Source: Tannerellaceae bacterium
GTDB lineage: Bacteria; Bacteroidota; Bacteroidia; Bacteroidales; Tannerellaceae
Reading direction: 5' to 3'
Length of the DNA: 9,630 nt
NCBI GenBank assembly: GCA_031273385.1
Contig: JAISRY010000187.1
Location: forward strand, 1-9,630
Shown: piece after piece, positions 1-5,623 of the stretch
Layout of the letters: each line of letters begins with the position of its first letter
Numbering within the stretch: the first letter of the stretch is position 1
Translations under genes and position numbers: made by a program
Notes under the pieces: generated by a model
The model's database searches: none
What the model saw: only the letters and a program-made list of their open reading frames with translations
What the model was told of the DNA's origin: nothing

Positions 1-50
1 TACAAAATGATTTTTATGATTTTATAAATTCTGCTCCAAAGATAATAAAA

Positions 51-80
51 ATCAATGACACCGTCAAAAAAGATCAAATG
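51..80. repeat. 30-bp direct repeat, left copy
   Basis: This stretch is identical over 30 bases to 617-646, and the sequences diverge immediately on both sides. The two copies are 566 bp apart start to start and bracket the DUF4160 remnant plus the DUF2442 gene. The last three bases (78-80) form an ATG that could have started the DUF4160 reading frame. A chance exact repeat of this length is very unlikely. It could be an attachment-site duplication or the scar of a recombination event; that part is inference. Confidence 0.85.
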
Positions 81-271
81 CGCCCGTTGTGTTTTATGTT
101 TTCAGGCTGTATTTCTGCGCTTTTTTGAAACCGGCATTTTTTTATACTGGAAAAAGTGATACCTTTGTAAAGCCCCATGAGCTCGCTCTTGCAGAAGAAA
201 TTATACGTGATAATCGCGAATTCATGATTGCGCATTGGAGGCTATTTTTCAACAATAGGAATGAGCAATGA
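78..271 (+). pseudogene. Degenerate DUF4160-like gene
   Basis: The last 34 or so codons (from about 170) read KPHELALAEEIIRDN followed by an AHWRLFFNN-type ending. From recall this matches the C-terminal half of DUF4160 proteins, small proteins often found next to DUF2442 genes and of unknown function. Upstream, a stretch beginning VFYVFRLYF is faintly like the family's N-terminal strand, but the histidine-rich middle segment (typically xPIHVHV) is missing. The ATG at 78 is out of frame with the C-terminal part. The visible frame is about 60 codons against roughly 80-90 for the family, so an internal deletion plus frameshift is likely. The stop codon overlaps the next gene's start as ATGA (268-271), the usual coupled arrangement of this pair. 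A short but functional variant cannot be excluded. Confidence 0.5.
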
Positions 272-510
272 AAACAGTTAGGAAACTTTGGTTTGACAAT
301 GAACGGATATTCATTGAAACCGCAGAAAAGGAGGTCTTGAGCCAGCCAATGCGCTTTTTCCCGCGACTGAGGCAAGCTACTGACGACCAGCGTTCCGAAT
401 GGACGGAATCGCATTTCGGGCTGCATTGGGAAAGTATAGATGAAGATATCAGCTTCGAGAGTTTTACCTGGGCTGATAATGATCCGCTAACACTCTATCA
501 TCGCCAATAA
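268..510 (+). CDS. DUF2442 domain protein
   Basis: An 80-residue protein assigned to DUF2442 by recall. It has an early WFDNERIFIE strand pair, then the conserved PMRFFPRL block (about residues 28-35), then the QRSEWTESHFGLHWESIDEDIS segment that ends with FESF. The length is normal for a single-domain member, so the gene looks intact. The family has no settled biochemical role. Members commonly occur in two-gene units with DUF4160, sometimes discussed as possible toxin-antitoxin-like modules, but nothing here proves that. It overlaps the degenerate DUF4160 frame by four bases, so its translation was probably coupled to that gene, and its expression may be affected by the decay upstream. No promoter of its own is apparent. 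It converges on the small - strand ORF that ends at 630. Confidence 0.8.
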   Translation: MKTVRKLWFDNERIFIETAEKEVLSQPMRFFPRLRQATDDQRSEWTESHFGLHWESIDEDISFESFTWADNDPLTLYHRQ

Positions 511-616
511 ACATTCGCTTTATTTCAACTATTTTATCAGGTTGCTGTTGTAGGTGAGGCGTTTAACGAAGACGATTTTCCCTATACCCTGCTTGAGCCA
601 TACTTTGCGCTTTCTC

Positions 617-646
617 ATCAATGACACCGTCAAAAAAGATCAAATG
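617..646. repeat. 30-bp direct repeat, right copy
   Basis: Identical over 30 bases to 51-80. On the - strand it covers the last codons and TGA stop of the 55-codon ORF at 630-797, then runs 13 bases beyond it. An element that inserts at the 3' end of a gene and recreates that end would leave this layout. No integrase or transposase is present between the copies or nearby, so insertion is only one explanation. Confidence 0.85.
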
Positions 647-797
647 TCCACGGGCCCTCTTTATTCCATTTGGTACGTTTTTCATTTACTAATTTACGAC
701 CGTATTCGCCATAAAATTCGACAAACTTTTTATCCAGTTTGTCGAAAACTTCTTCTACCGTATAGCCTGCCGGTAGCGCCTCTTCAGTAGGATTCAT
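630..797 (-). CDS. Small 55-residue hypothetical protein
   Basis: Starts at ATG 797 and ends with TGA at 632-630. The start overlaps the stop of the upstream regulator gene as ATGA, which suggests translational coupling and makes the start credible. The product is charged and probably helical. It begins MNPTEEALPAGYTVEEVFDK, continues with a lysine/glutamate-rich segment, and ends KEGPWTFDLF. There is no signal peptide or membrane segment. I do not recognise the family. The stop follows directly on a run of six T in coding sense, and removing one T would extend the frame by 20 codons, so the end could be a frameshifted one. It is probably the third gene of the operon with the two regulators. 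It could be real, or the surviving front of a longer gene cut by the event that made the 30-bp repeat. Confidence 0.55.
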   Translation of the reverse strand: MNPTEEALPAGYTVEEVFDKLDKKFVEFYGEYGRKLVNEKRTKWNKEGPWTFDLF

Positions 798-1753
798 AAC
801 ATATCAAGGTATTCGCGTTGGCGGTTGAAATATTCTGCTTGAAGCGCTTCGTTCGACTGTGTGATCAGGGTGGCGTATCTTTTTTGGGAATTGAGCCACT
901 TTTTATGCATCGCACAGACTTCGGTATTATGAAGAACGATCAGGTGTACGAAATATTCATAGAAATAGGAGAGGACATTCCGGCCATATTCCATATATGT
1001 ACTGGTGGTGGAGATGTTGATGGACGAAATGTAGACGTCGGCTTTTACCCTGGGGGAGGAAAAGCCTGTCAATACCAGCTCTTCCATCCTGTCAATCAGC
1101 CTGGAAACATCCTTTTTTATCATCGACAGTTCGGCGTCGTTGATCAGCTGCCTGTCACAATAATAGCGGATATCCTTGATCAGGTTTGAAAAGACGTCCG
1201 GGTCTACAATCAACTGGTTACTCTTGTTTTCCACGCCGCCGGCTTGCAGCTTCCCTTTCATGGAAAGGATATCCTGGGGGACTGCCACATCGGAGTAATA
1301 GAACTTCAGCGGCACTTCGTGATTCTGGTGCAGCCATTTGTAATACATGAACTTGAACAGGCTGTCGGAGAAAATCGTATACAGCACCGGCACACGGTTC
1401 AGCGCAACGATCGACTCAACGCTTTCCGCCTTTTGCATGAGGAGCATATTCTTATGATACTGCTCAAGCATGAGGAAAAACAGTTTGGGCGGATCGGTCG
1501 ATTTGTTGGCCAAGAGGTTAAAGAAGACCCGCTCGTTGCTGTTTTGTTCGACCATTTTGTCGATCGAAAAACCAAGATCCGAAGAGAGTTTGCAGACCTC
1601 GTCAAAGGTAAAAGAGTTTTCCCCCCTTATCCTGCGGTAGGCCGACTCTTTACTGACTCCAAGCGTCCCGACATAATAATCGACAAGTTTTATATTGGAT
1701 GGGATATGGTTCAATGTCTCTGTGACAAGCAATTTGTTCAGCATTTTATCCAT
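794..1753 (-). CDS. Helix-turn-helix regulator with large C-terminal region (paralogue 1)
   Basis: A 319-residue cytoplasmic protein. Residues about 22-66 look like a helix-turn-helix: an LVDYYVGTLGVSKESAYRRI stretch, then FTFDEVCKLSSDLGFSID. This layout resembles the BetR/XRE-like N-terminal domains of Bacteroidales regulators. The remaining 250 residues have no signal peptide, membrane segment or enzyme motif that I can see and probably sense a signal or mediate oligomerisation. The protein aligns over its whole length with the next gene upstream (1801-2769). The strongest shared blocks are SAYRRIR, YYKW and the C-terminal VCAMHKKW to ITQSNE segment (from about residue 279). It lies 47 bp after its paralogue with no clear -7 box between them, so co-transcription is likely. 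DNA binding is inferred from the fold-like pattern; the regulated genes are probably the divergent secreted-protein operon. Confidence 0.75.
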   Translation of the reverse strand: MDKMLNKLLVTETLNHIPSNIKLVDYYVGTLGVSKESAYRRIRGENSFTFDEVCKLSSDLGFSIDKMVEQNSNERVFFNLLANKSTDPPKLFFLMLEQYHKNMLLMQKAESVESIVALNRVPVLYTIFSDSLFKFMYYKWLHQNHEVPLKFYYSDVAVPQDILSMKGKLQAGGVENKSNQLIVDPDVFSNLIKDIRYYCDRQLINDAELSMIKKDVSRLIDRMEELVLTGFSSPRVKADVYISSINISTTSTYMEYGRNVLSYFYEYFVHLIVLHNTEVCAMHKKWLNSQKRYATLITQSNEALQAEYFNRQREYLDML

Positions 1754-1800
1754 TGGGGTGAATTGTATATATTATTGTTATGATGAATAATTTCCGTTAT

Positions 1801-2769
1801 TTATAGATGGGTCATGCGGTCTATTGATCTACGTTGTTCGTCAATAAACTCAGACTGTAGCTTTTCATTGGACTGCGTAATCAAGACGGTGTATTTCTTC
1901 AACGAATCCAGCCATTTCTTATGCATCGCACAGACTTCGCCGTTATGGGTATTGATCGGGGCGGCCATGTATACCCAGAAATAGGATCCCACGGTGTCAT
2001 CATATTTCATATAGGTACTGTTCGTTTCAATACCTACGCTCGAAAGATAGAACAGGGAAGATATACCCTGGCCGTTCACGCCCTCCCGGATCAGCTTCTC
2101 CGTATAATCCATGGCATTGGACAGGTCGTTTCGTATCCATTCGATCTCTTCATCCGAAATCAACCCTCTTTTATAATAATATTGAATCTCTTTCACCGTG
2201 TTGGGGAAAAGATTCCGGTCGATGATACAGGCCGCACTCCTGATCCGTTGCGAATAGTGGCATATCTTTTCGCATAATACACGGAACTCCGAGGGGACAG
2301 TCACTTCCGAAAAATAATAATTAATGGGTACTTTGCTTGTCTGATGGATCCATTTATAATAGAAGAACCTGAACAGATGCTCCGACCCCACCGCAAACAG
2401 CGCCAACAGGTGATTCATCGTCGTGATCCACTCTTTCTCTTTCGCCTCGTACATACACTGCAAGCTGGCGCAATACCGGTCGAGCATGACTGAAAAGGTC
2501 TCGCGGGGAGTGAACGACACTTTCCCCTGCAACTCAAACAGCGCCCGCTCGCTCTGCTCCAACCCGATCACTTCGTCCACCGAAAAGTTGAGCTCCCGCG
2601 ACAACTTGCCGATCTCTTCAAAAGTAAACGGTATTTCACTCCGTATTCTCCTGTATGCAGATTGTGCCGTAATCCCAAGGGATTCCGTGACATAATCAAT
2701 CAGTTTTACATGAGAAGACAGACAACCGGCTATTTTTGCCACTAATATTTTATTCAAATCTTTATCCAT
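1801..2769 (-). CDS. Helix-turn-helix regulator with large C-terminal region (paralogue 2)
   Basis: A 322-residue protein if started at ATG 2769. The open frame reaches back to 2808, but 2769 gives MDKDLNKILV, which lines up with MDKMLNKLLV in the paralogue, and the -7 box at 2806-2813 would lie inside the longer version. The N-terminal helix-turn-helix (about residues 22-66) carries AQSAYRRIR and FTFEEIGKLSRELNFS. The C-terminal region shares the FFYYKW and VCAMHKKWL/ITQSNE blocks with paralogue 1. No membrane or secretion signals are seen. It is first in a - strand operon of regulator, regulator and a 55-residue ORF, and is read divergently from three secreted-protein genes. A dyad and a phased direct repeat lie just upstream of its -7 box, so autoregulation is plausible. 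Family membership is from recall; the role is inferred. Confidence 0.77.
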   Translation of the reverse strand: MDKDLNKILVAKIAGCLSSHVKLIDYVTESLGITAQSAYRRIRSEIPFTFEEIGKLSRELNFSVDEVIGLEQSERALFELQGKVSFTPRETFSVMLDRYCASLQCMYEAKEKEWITTMNHLLALFAVGSEHLFRFFYYKWIHQTSKVPINYYFSEVTVPSEFRVLCEKICHYSQRIRSAACIIDRNLFPNTVKEIQYYYKRGLISDEEIEWIRNDLSNAMDYTEKLIREGVNGQGISSLFYLSSVGIETNSTYMKYDDTVGSYFWVYMAAPINTHNGEVCAMHKKWLDSLKKYTVLITQSNEKLQSEFIDEQRRSIDRMTHL

Positions 2770-2805
2770 TCTAAACGAAAAAAACGATTCCCCTGTCGAC
2801 AGAGA

Positions 2806-2813
2806 CAAATATA
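2806..2813 (-). promoter_or_regulatory. -7 box for regulator operon
   Basis: On the - strand this reads TATATTTG, a full match to the Bacteroidota -7 element TAnnTTTG. It lies 36 bases before ATG 2769, which leaves a short leader. No clean TTTG -33 element is seen about 20 bp upstream. That position is occupied by the AATCG dyad at 2827-2840, so the promoter may depend on or be blocked by a protein bound there. Confidence 0.55.
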
Positions 2814-2826
2814 CGCATTTTATATG

Positions 2827-2857
2827 AATCGCGCACGATTATACCTCCTCATACCTC
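2827..2857. promoter_or_regulatory. Candidate operator: dyad plus phased direct repeat
   Basis: Two signals are adjacent. At 2827-2840 a perfect dyad reads AATCG-CGCA-CGATT (5-bp arms). At 2841-2847 and 2851-2857 the heptamer ATACCTC is repeated with exactly 10 bp between starts, one helical turn. The dyad sits at about the -33 position of the leftward promoter. Both would suit a dimeric or cooperatively binding regulator, most simply the adjacent gene products. Binding itself is inference. Confidence 0.35.
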
Positions 2858-2873
2858 GTAAATAATGCCAATA

Positions 2874-2916
2874 TTGACAACAAAGGGTAGGGGTTAGCTT
2901 CCTTTTTTGTCAAAAA
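2874..2916. promoter_or_regulatory. Candidate operator: TTGACAA / TTTTTGTCAAAAA dyads
   Basis: At 2904-2916 the sequence TTTTTG-T-CAAAAA is a perfect inverted repeat. Its core TTGTCAA (2907-2913) is also the inverted partner of TTGACAA at 2874-2880. The pair lies 40-80 bp upstream of the rightward -33 element, a position typical of an activator site. The A/T richness raises the chance of a fortuitous dyad. Confidence 0.3.
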
Positions 2917-2956
2917 TATACACAAATAAAACAAGGAGAGAAAATAATACACGTTT

Positions 2957-2990
2957 TTTGTTTCGCATTAGATTTATGTTTCTATTTTTG
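2957..2990 (+). promoter_or_regulatory. Promoter for secreted-protein operon
   Basis: TTTG at 2957-2960 and TATTTTTG at 2983-2990 match the Bacteroidota -33 (TTTG) and -7 (TAnnTTTG) elements with a 22-bp spacer, close to the usual 19-21. The -7 box ends 41 bases before ATG 3032, giving a leader of about 35 nt. The first gene has no Shine-Dalgarno; the leader is A-rich, as is normal in this phylum. Confidence 0.6.
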
Positions 2991-3031
2991 CACAGGAAAA
3001 AAAATACAATGAGCCAAGGAACTAAAATGAT

Positions 3032-3793
3032 ATGAAAAAAATTCTTTTTTTTGTCTGTACGACGTGCTGTTTACATCAAGGTTCGGCGCAGATACATATC
3101 GGGTCACAACAGCCGCCCGATCCATCCGCAGGGTTGGAAGTATCTGCGCCGGATAAAGGCGTTGCACTCCCGGAAATCGCATTGGCATCCATCTATGATA
3201 CGACCATCAAAAAACCCGTCGACGGGTTATTGATCTTCAACACGACAAGCGACCCGCAAAACGGGTTACACCAGGGAATCTATTTCTGGAGCGGGAAGAA
3301 AAAGGCATGGGATCAGATCGTCACCAAAGATACGTTCGGGAGTATGGCCTCTGATTTTGCCATCGAAAGCGCCTATCTCGTAGCAAACAGCAGTACAAAC
3401 CAGTCGATAAGCTCCGGCTTCAATACCCTGACCTTTTCAAGCCCTCCGAACATCGATATAAATAAAAAGAAGAGCTTTAACGGCAACACCTTTACAGTGC
3501 CCGAAGATGGCTTTTACAAGATAACCGGCGGAATAGAGATAACAAATGGCAAAGGGGATAAGAGGGATAAAGCCAGAGTCCGGTTATTATTCAGTAACCC
3601 CAAGCACAATTCCCCAGAGGTAGTGGCAGAGCGGTTGTATATCCCCACTGTGGAGATGCCGCTGACGCCGTCCGTCTTTTACATCGGCCACTTTCAAAAG
3701 GGGGAAACCATAACTCTTCAGGGAAACGGTTCGCTGATCGGTTTAGCTACATTGACAAGAAAATATCTTTACATATCAGCCTTTTTTAAATAA
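3032..3793 (+). CDS. Secreted protein with C1q/TNF-like C-terminal region (1 of 3)
   Basis: A 253-residue exported protein. Residues 1-19 are a signal peptide (lysine-rich start, hydrophobic core, cleavage after GSA), and the mature chain would begin with Gln20, a common start for Bacteroidota secreted proteins. Residues 21-52 (IHIGSQQPPDPSAGLEV, then KGVALPEIAL) match the N-terminal module of many Bacteroidota surface proteins, usually seen as IGTxxPdpSAxLdV..GvLiPR. A tryptophan motif, YFWSGKKKAWDQI, follows at 84-96. Residues from about 110 to 253 are beta-rich, with FTVPEDGFYKITGGIEI (154-170), the pattern of C1q/TNF jelly-roll domains. No lipobox, membrane anchor or sorting domain is seen. 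It is first in a three-gene operon; the next start is 8 bp away. A function in adhesion or surface assembly is only a guess. Confidence 0.75.
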   Translation: MKKILFFVCTTCCLHQGSAQIHIGSQQPPDPSAGLEVSAPDKGVALPEIALASIYDTTIKKPVDGLLIFNTTSDPQNGLHQGIYFWSGKKKAWDQIVTKDTFGSMASDFAIESAYLVANSSTNQSISSGFNTLTFSSPPNIDINKKKSFNGNTFTVPEDGFYKITGGIEITNGKGDKRDKARVRLLFSNPKHNSPEVVAERLYIPTVEMPLTPSVFYIGHFQKGETITLQGNGSLIGLATLTRKYLYISAFFK

Positions 3794-3801
3794 AGAGAGA
3801 C

Positions 3802-4530
3802 ATGAGAAAAACAGGACTTCTATACACCATACTCCTGACGGTTTCCGGATGGATCAACGGACAGGTATTCATCGGGACGGAGCCGACGGGAAACCCTGTC
3901 GCACTTGAAGTAAAATCAACCAACACAGGCGTTTTGATTCCAAGAATAAGCATACCGGATTTGTCGTTACCCGGCCCGGTAAGCAGCCCGAAAACCGGTT
4001 TATTGGCCATAAACACCCACCCGGCAAACGGAGCGGGGCTGGTCTTCTGGAACGGAAAAAAATGGGAGCAAATAGAAACCTGCGAGACGGCAAAAACATA
4101 TCTCCTCAAATCCGGGAAAATAGCCAACTATGTCGCAAAGGCGCTTTATTTGTCAACCCCACTCGATCTGGGAAAATATAAGACGCTATCTCTGAATGGC
4201 CTTGGAACTATAGGAACCGCCACTCTCGGCCATCAATCGTATAAGATTCTTGCCACCGGCTCCTATGAAATCACGGCGACTTCTACGGTGACCGCAACCT
4301 CCGGCGTAGAAGGCTATTATGTCATAGAGATTCTCTCAGGCAAGACGGTGTTAAGCCGGCATGTCGGGTATCAAGCGAGTAAATCCTCGCAAATAACCTG
4401 TAGCACAACATTCTGCGGATACTTGGCAGCAAATATTGAAATATCCGTTCAGGTGTGTTATAATAGCGATACCCAGAATGCGCTTGCAAATGCAAAGGCT
4501 CTCTCTTTCAGCGTAAAACGATTAGAGTAA
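3802..4530 (+). CDS. Secreted protein, same architecture (2 of 3)
   Basis: A 242-residue protein with a signal peptide of about 20 residues (cleavage after ING, mature start Gln21). The N-terminal module at 21-50 has VFIGTEPTGNPVALEV and GVLIPRISI, the closest of the three to the general Bacteroidota pattern. The tryptophan motif is VFWNGKKWEQI at 81-91. The rest is beta-strand rich with SYEITATSTV (154-163), matching the strand before which the first protein has GFYKITG. The jelly-roll region is shorter than in its neighbours and contains four cysteines (93, 200, 205, 219) that could form disulfides after export. It begins 8 bp after the first gene's stop and ends 21 bp before the third gene, so it is clearly co-transcribed. 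Function is unknown. The family is inferred from shared motifs, not from a profile match. Confidence 0.72.
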   Translation: MRKTGLLYTILLTVSGWINGQVFIGTEPTGNPVALEVKSTNTGVLIPRISIPDLSLPGPVSSPKTGLLAINTHPANGAGLVFWNGKKWEQIETCETAKTYLLKSGKIANYVAKALYLSTPLDLGKYKTLSLNGLGTIGTATLGHQSYKILATGSYEITATSTVTATSGVEGYYVIEILSGKTVLSRHVGYQASKSSQITCSTTFCGYLAANIEISVQVCYNSDTQNALANAKALSFSVKRLE

Positions 4531-4551
4531 ATCACCTCAATTTTGACAATC

Positions 4552-5316
4552 ATGCAAAAAACAATGATATGTATACTGTTTCTTGCCGGCTTTTTCAGCC
4601 TGGCAAAAGCGCAGGTAAGCATTAACAAGACAAATACGCCGCCTCACCCGTCCGCCATGCTGGATATGTCATTATCCGGCAATAGCGGCCTGGGGGTTCT
4701 GATCCCAAGGATTACCATCGGCCATGCCACAGACAATAGCCGGATCACCAACCCTGCGGATTACCTGCTCGTCTTCTCCCCCAGCTCCGGAACAACGGAT
4801 TTTACAGGATTGAATTGCTGGCATCAGAACCATTGGAAGCCGTATTTGAGCAGCGGGGCGGCTTTCGACATGCTCACAAGTTTCCATATTGCACAAACCG
4901 TGCTGTTTGTCGAACAATTCGAGCCGGAAAAGATCCCTCACACAAGCGGAAGTAGCGGCTATACGCTTCATCTCGATATAATAAAGTTCGACAGCCAAAG
5001 AACATATAATCCGGCAACGTATCAATATGTCATACCGGAAGCAGGCGTTTACGAGATCACCTGTGGTGCGTCGATAGAGAGCAGCGTCGCCGGAACAGTC
5101 TCTTCAGAACTTCATATCAGGAAAAATAACCTTGTATCGTTGAACCATAACTTTGTAAGCAGGACTAATTCATCCTATAACCCAATGGTAAACACCGTTA
5201 CCTGCATAGAGGAATTAGCGAAAAAGGATACCATTCACTGTACGCTCAATTTTGGCAACTGGGGAACGGAGAACTTCACCGTAAAAAGCGCCTATATGAT
5301 GATTACAAGGTACTGA
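4552..5316 (+). CDS. Secreted protein, same architecture (3 of 3)
   Basis: A 254-residue protein started at ATG 4552. An in-frame TTG at 4543 would only add three residues to the front of the signal peptide, so the ATG is preferred. Residues 1-20 form the signal peptide (cleavage after AKA, mature start Gln21). The module at 21-54 reads QVSINKTNTPPHPSAMLDM and GVLIPRITI. The tryptophan motif is looser (CWHQNHWKPY, 89-98). A C-terminal beta-rich region carries YVIPEAGVYEITCGASIE (159-176), the C1q/TNF-like strand pattern also seen in the first protein. No anchor or sorting signal is visible at the end (MMITRY). It is last in the operon and is followed by the repeat-rich gap at 5317-5958. The three proteins are divergent paralogues, not recent copies. 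Confidence 0.72.
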   Translation: MQKTMICILFLAGFFSLAKAQVSINKTNTPPHPSAMLDMSLSGNSGLGVLIPRITIGHATDNSRITNPADYLLVFSPSSGTTDFTGLNCWHQNHWKPYLSSGAAFDMLTSFHIAQTVLFVEQFEPEKIPHTSGSSGYTLHLDIIKFDSQRTYNPATYQYVIPEAGVYEITCGASIESSVAGTVSSELHIRKNNLVSLNHNFVSRTNSSYNPMVNTVTCIEELAKKDTIHCTLNFGNWGTENFTVKSAYMMITRY

Positions 5317-5336
5317 ACCGCCTCTTTTTCAGACGG

Positions 5337-5403
5337 GAGCTATTTTTGTTTGGTCAAGAGCTATTTCAAACGGGACGGGAGCTATTTTTATTTGCACGGG
5401 AGC
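5337..5403. repeat. 21-bp-period tandem array
   Basis: The word GAGC recurs at 5337, 5358, 5379 and 5400, exactly 21 bp apart. The first and third units are closest (GGGAGCTATTTTTxTTTG), the second is diverged (GAGCTATTTCAAACG), and the fourth is truncated after GGGAGCG. It lies 20 bp after the last gene of the secreted-protein operon and runs directly into the 22-bp array. Confidence 0.7.
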
Positions 5404-5411
5404 GAAAATTA

Positions 5412-5513
5412 GCTATACAACTGTGTAGGTTGAGCTACACAATTGTGTACGCCTGACTACACAATTGTCTGTGTCCGGCTACACAACTGTCTGCTTCCGG
5501 CTACACAATTGTG
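5412..5513. repeat. 22-bp-period array of palindromic sites
   Basis: Five units start at 5412, 5434, 5456, 5478 and 5500, spaced exactly 22 bp. Each begins with (G/A)CTACACAATTGT or a one- to two-base variant. The core ACACAATTGTGT is a perfect palindrome in unit 2; units 1 and 4 have a C in the centre. The linkers are less conserved. A 22-bp spacing is close to two turns of B-DNA, so sites would face the same side of the helix. The function is not known from sequence. Confidence 0.8.
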
Positions 5514-5527
5514 CCGCCCAACTCGCG

Positions 5528-5563
5528 CGGATTTGTAATCCGTGAATGACGGCGATTGCAATC
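5528..5563. repeat. Pair of small dyads (CGGATT / GATTGCAATC)
   Basis: At 5528-5542 the sequence CGGATT-TGT-AATCCG is a perfect stem-loop. At 5554-5563 GATTGCAATC is a perfect palindrome, and GATTGCA recurs at 5572-5578. Similar CGGATT/AATCCG and GATTGCAATC words are, from recall, part of small interspersed repeats in Bacteroidota intergenic regions. Their role is unknown. Confidence 0.45.
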
Positions 5564-5623
5564 CCGTTAGAGATTGCATTGATTTTCATACGATTGTGAT
5601 TCGTTATCATTATAATAATACGG

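Noticed and set aside
1244..1783. 179-codon + strand open frame
   Set aside because: It is antisense to the first regulator and shows no recognisable protein pattern; the regulator's paralogue supports the - strand reading.
2770..2808. N-terminal extension of the second regulator (start at 2808)
   Set aside because: The extra 13 residues have no counterpart in the paralogue, and the likely -7 box overlaps the extended start.
5341..5348. TATTTTTG as a + strand promoter
   Set aside because: It matches TAnnTTTG but is part of the 21-bp repeat unit, and no gene follows on the + strand.
5337..5513. CRISPR array
   Set aside because: The units are 21-22 bp in total with linkers of only about 8-10 bp and no spacer-sized unique segments; no cas genes are present.
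5412..5513. Iteron-type replication origin
   Set aside because: The regular 22-bp spacing is iteron-like, but there is no replication initiator gene and the surroundings are chromosomal housekeeping genes.
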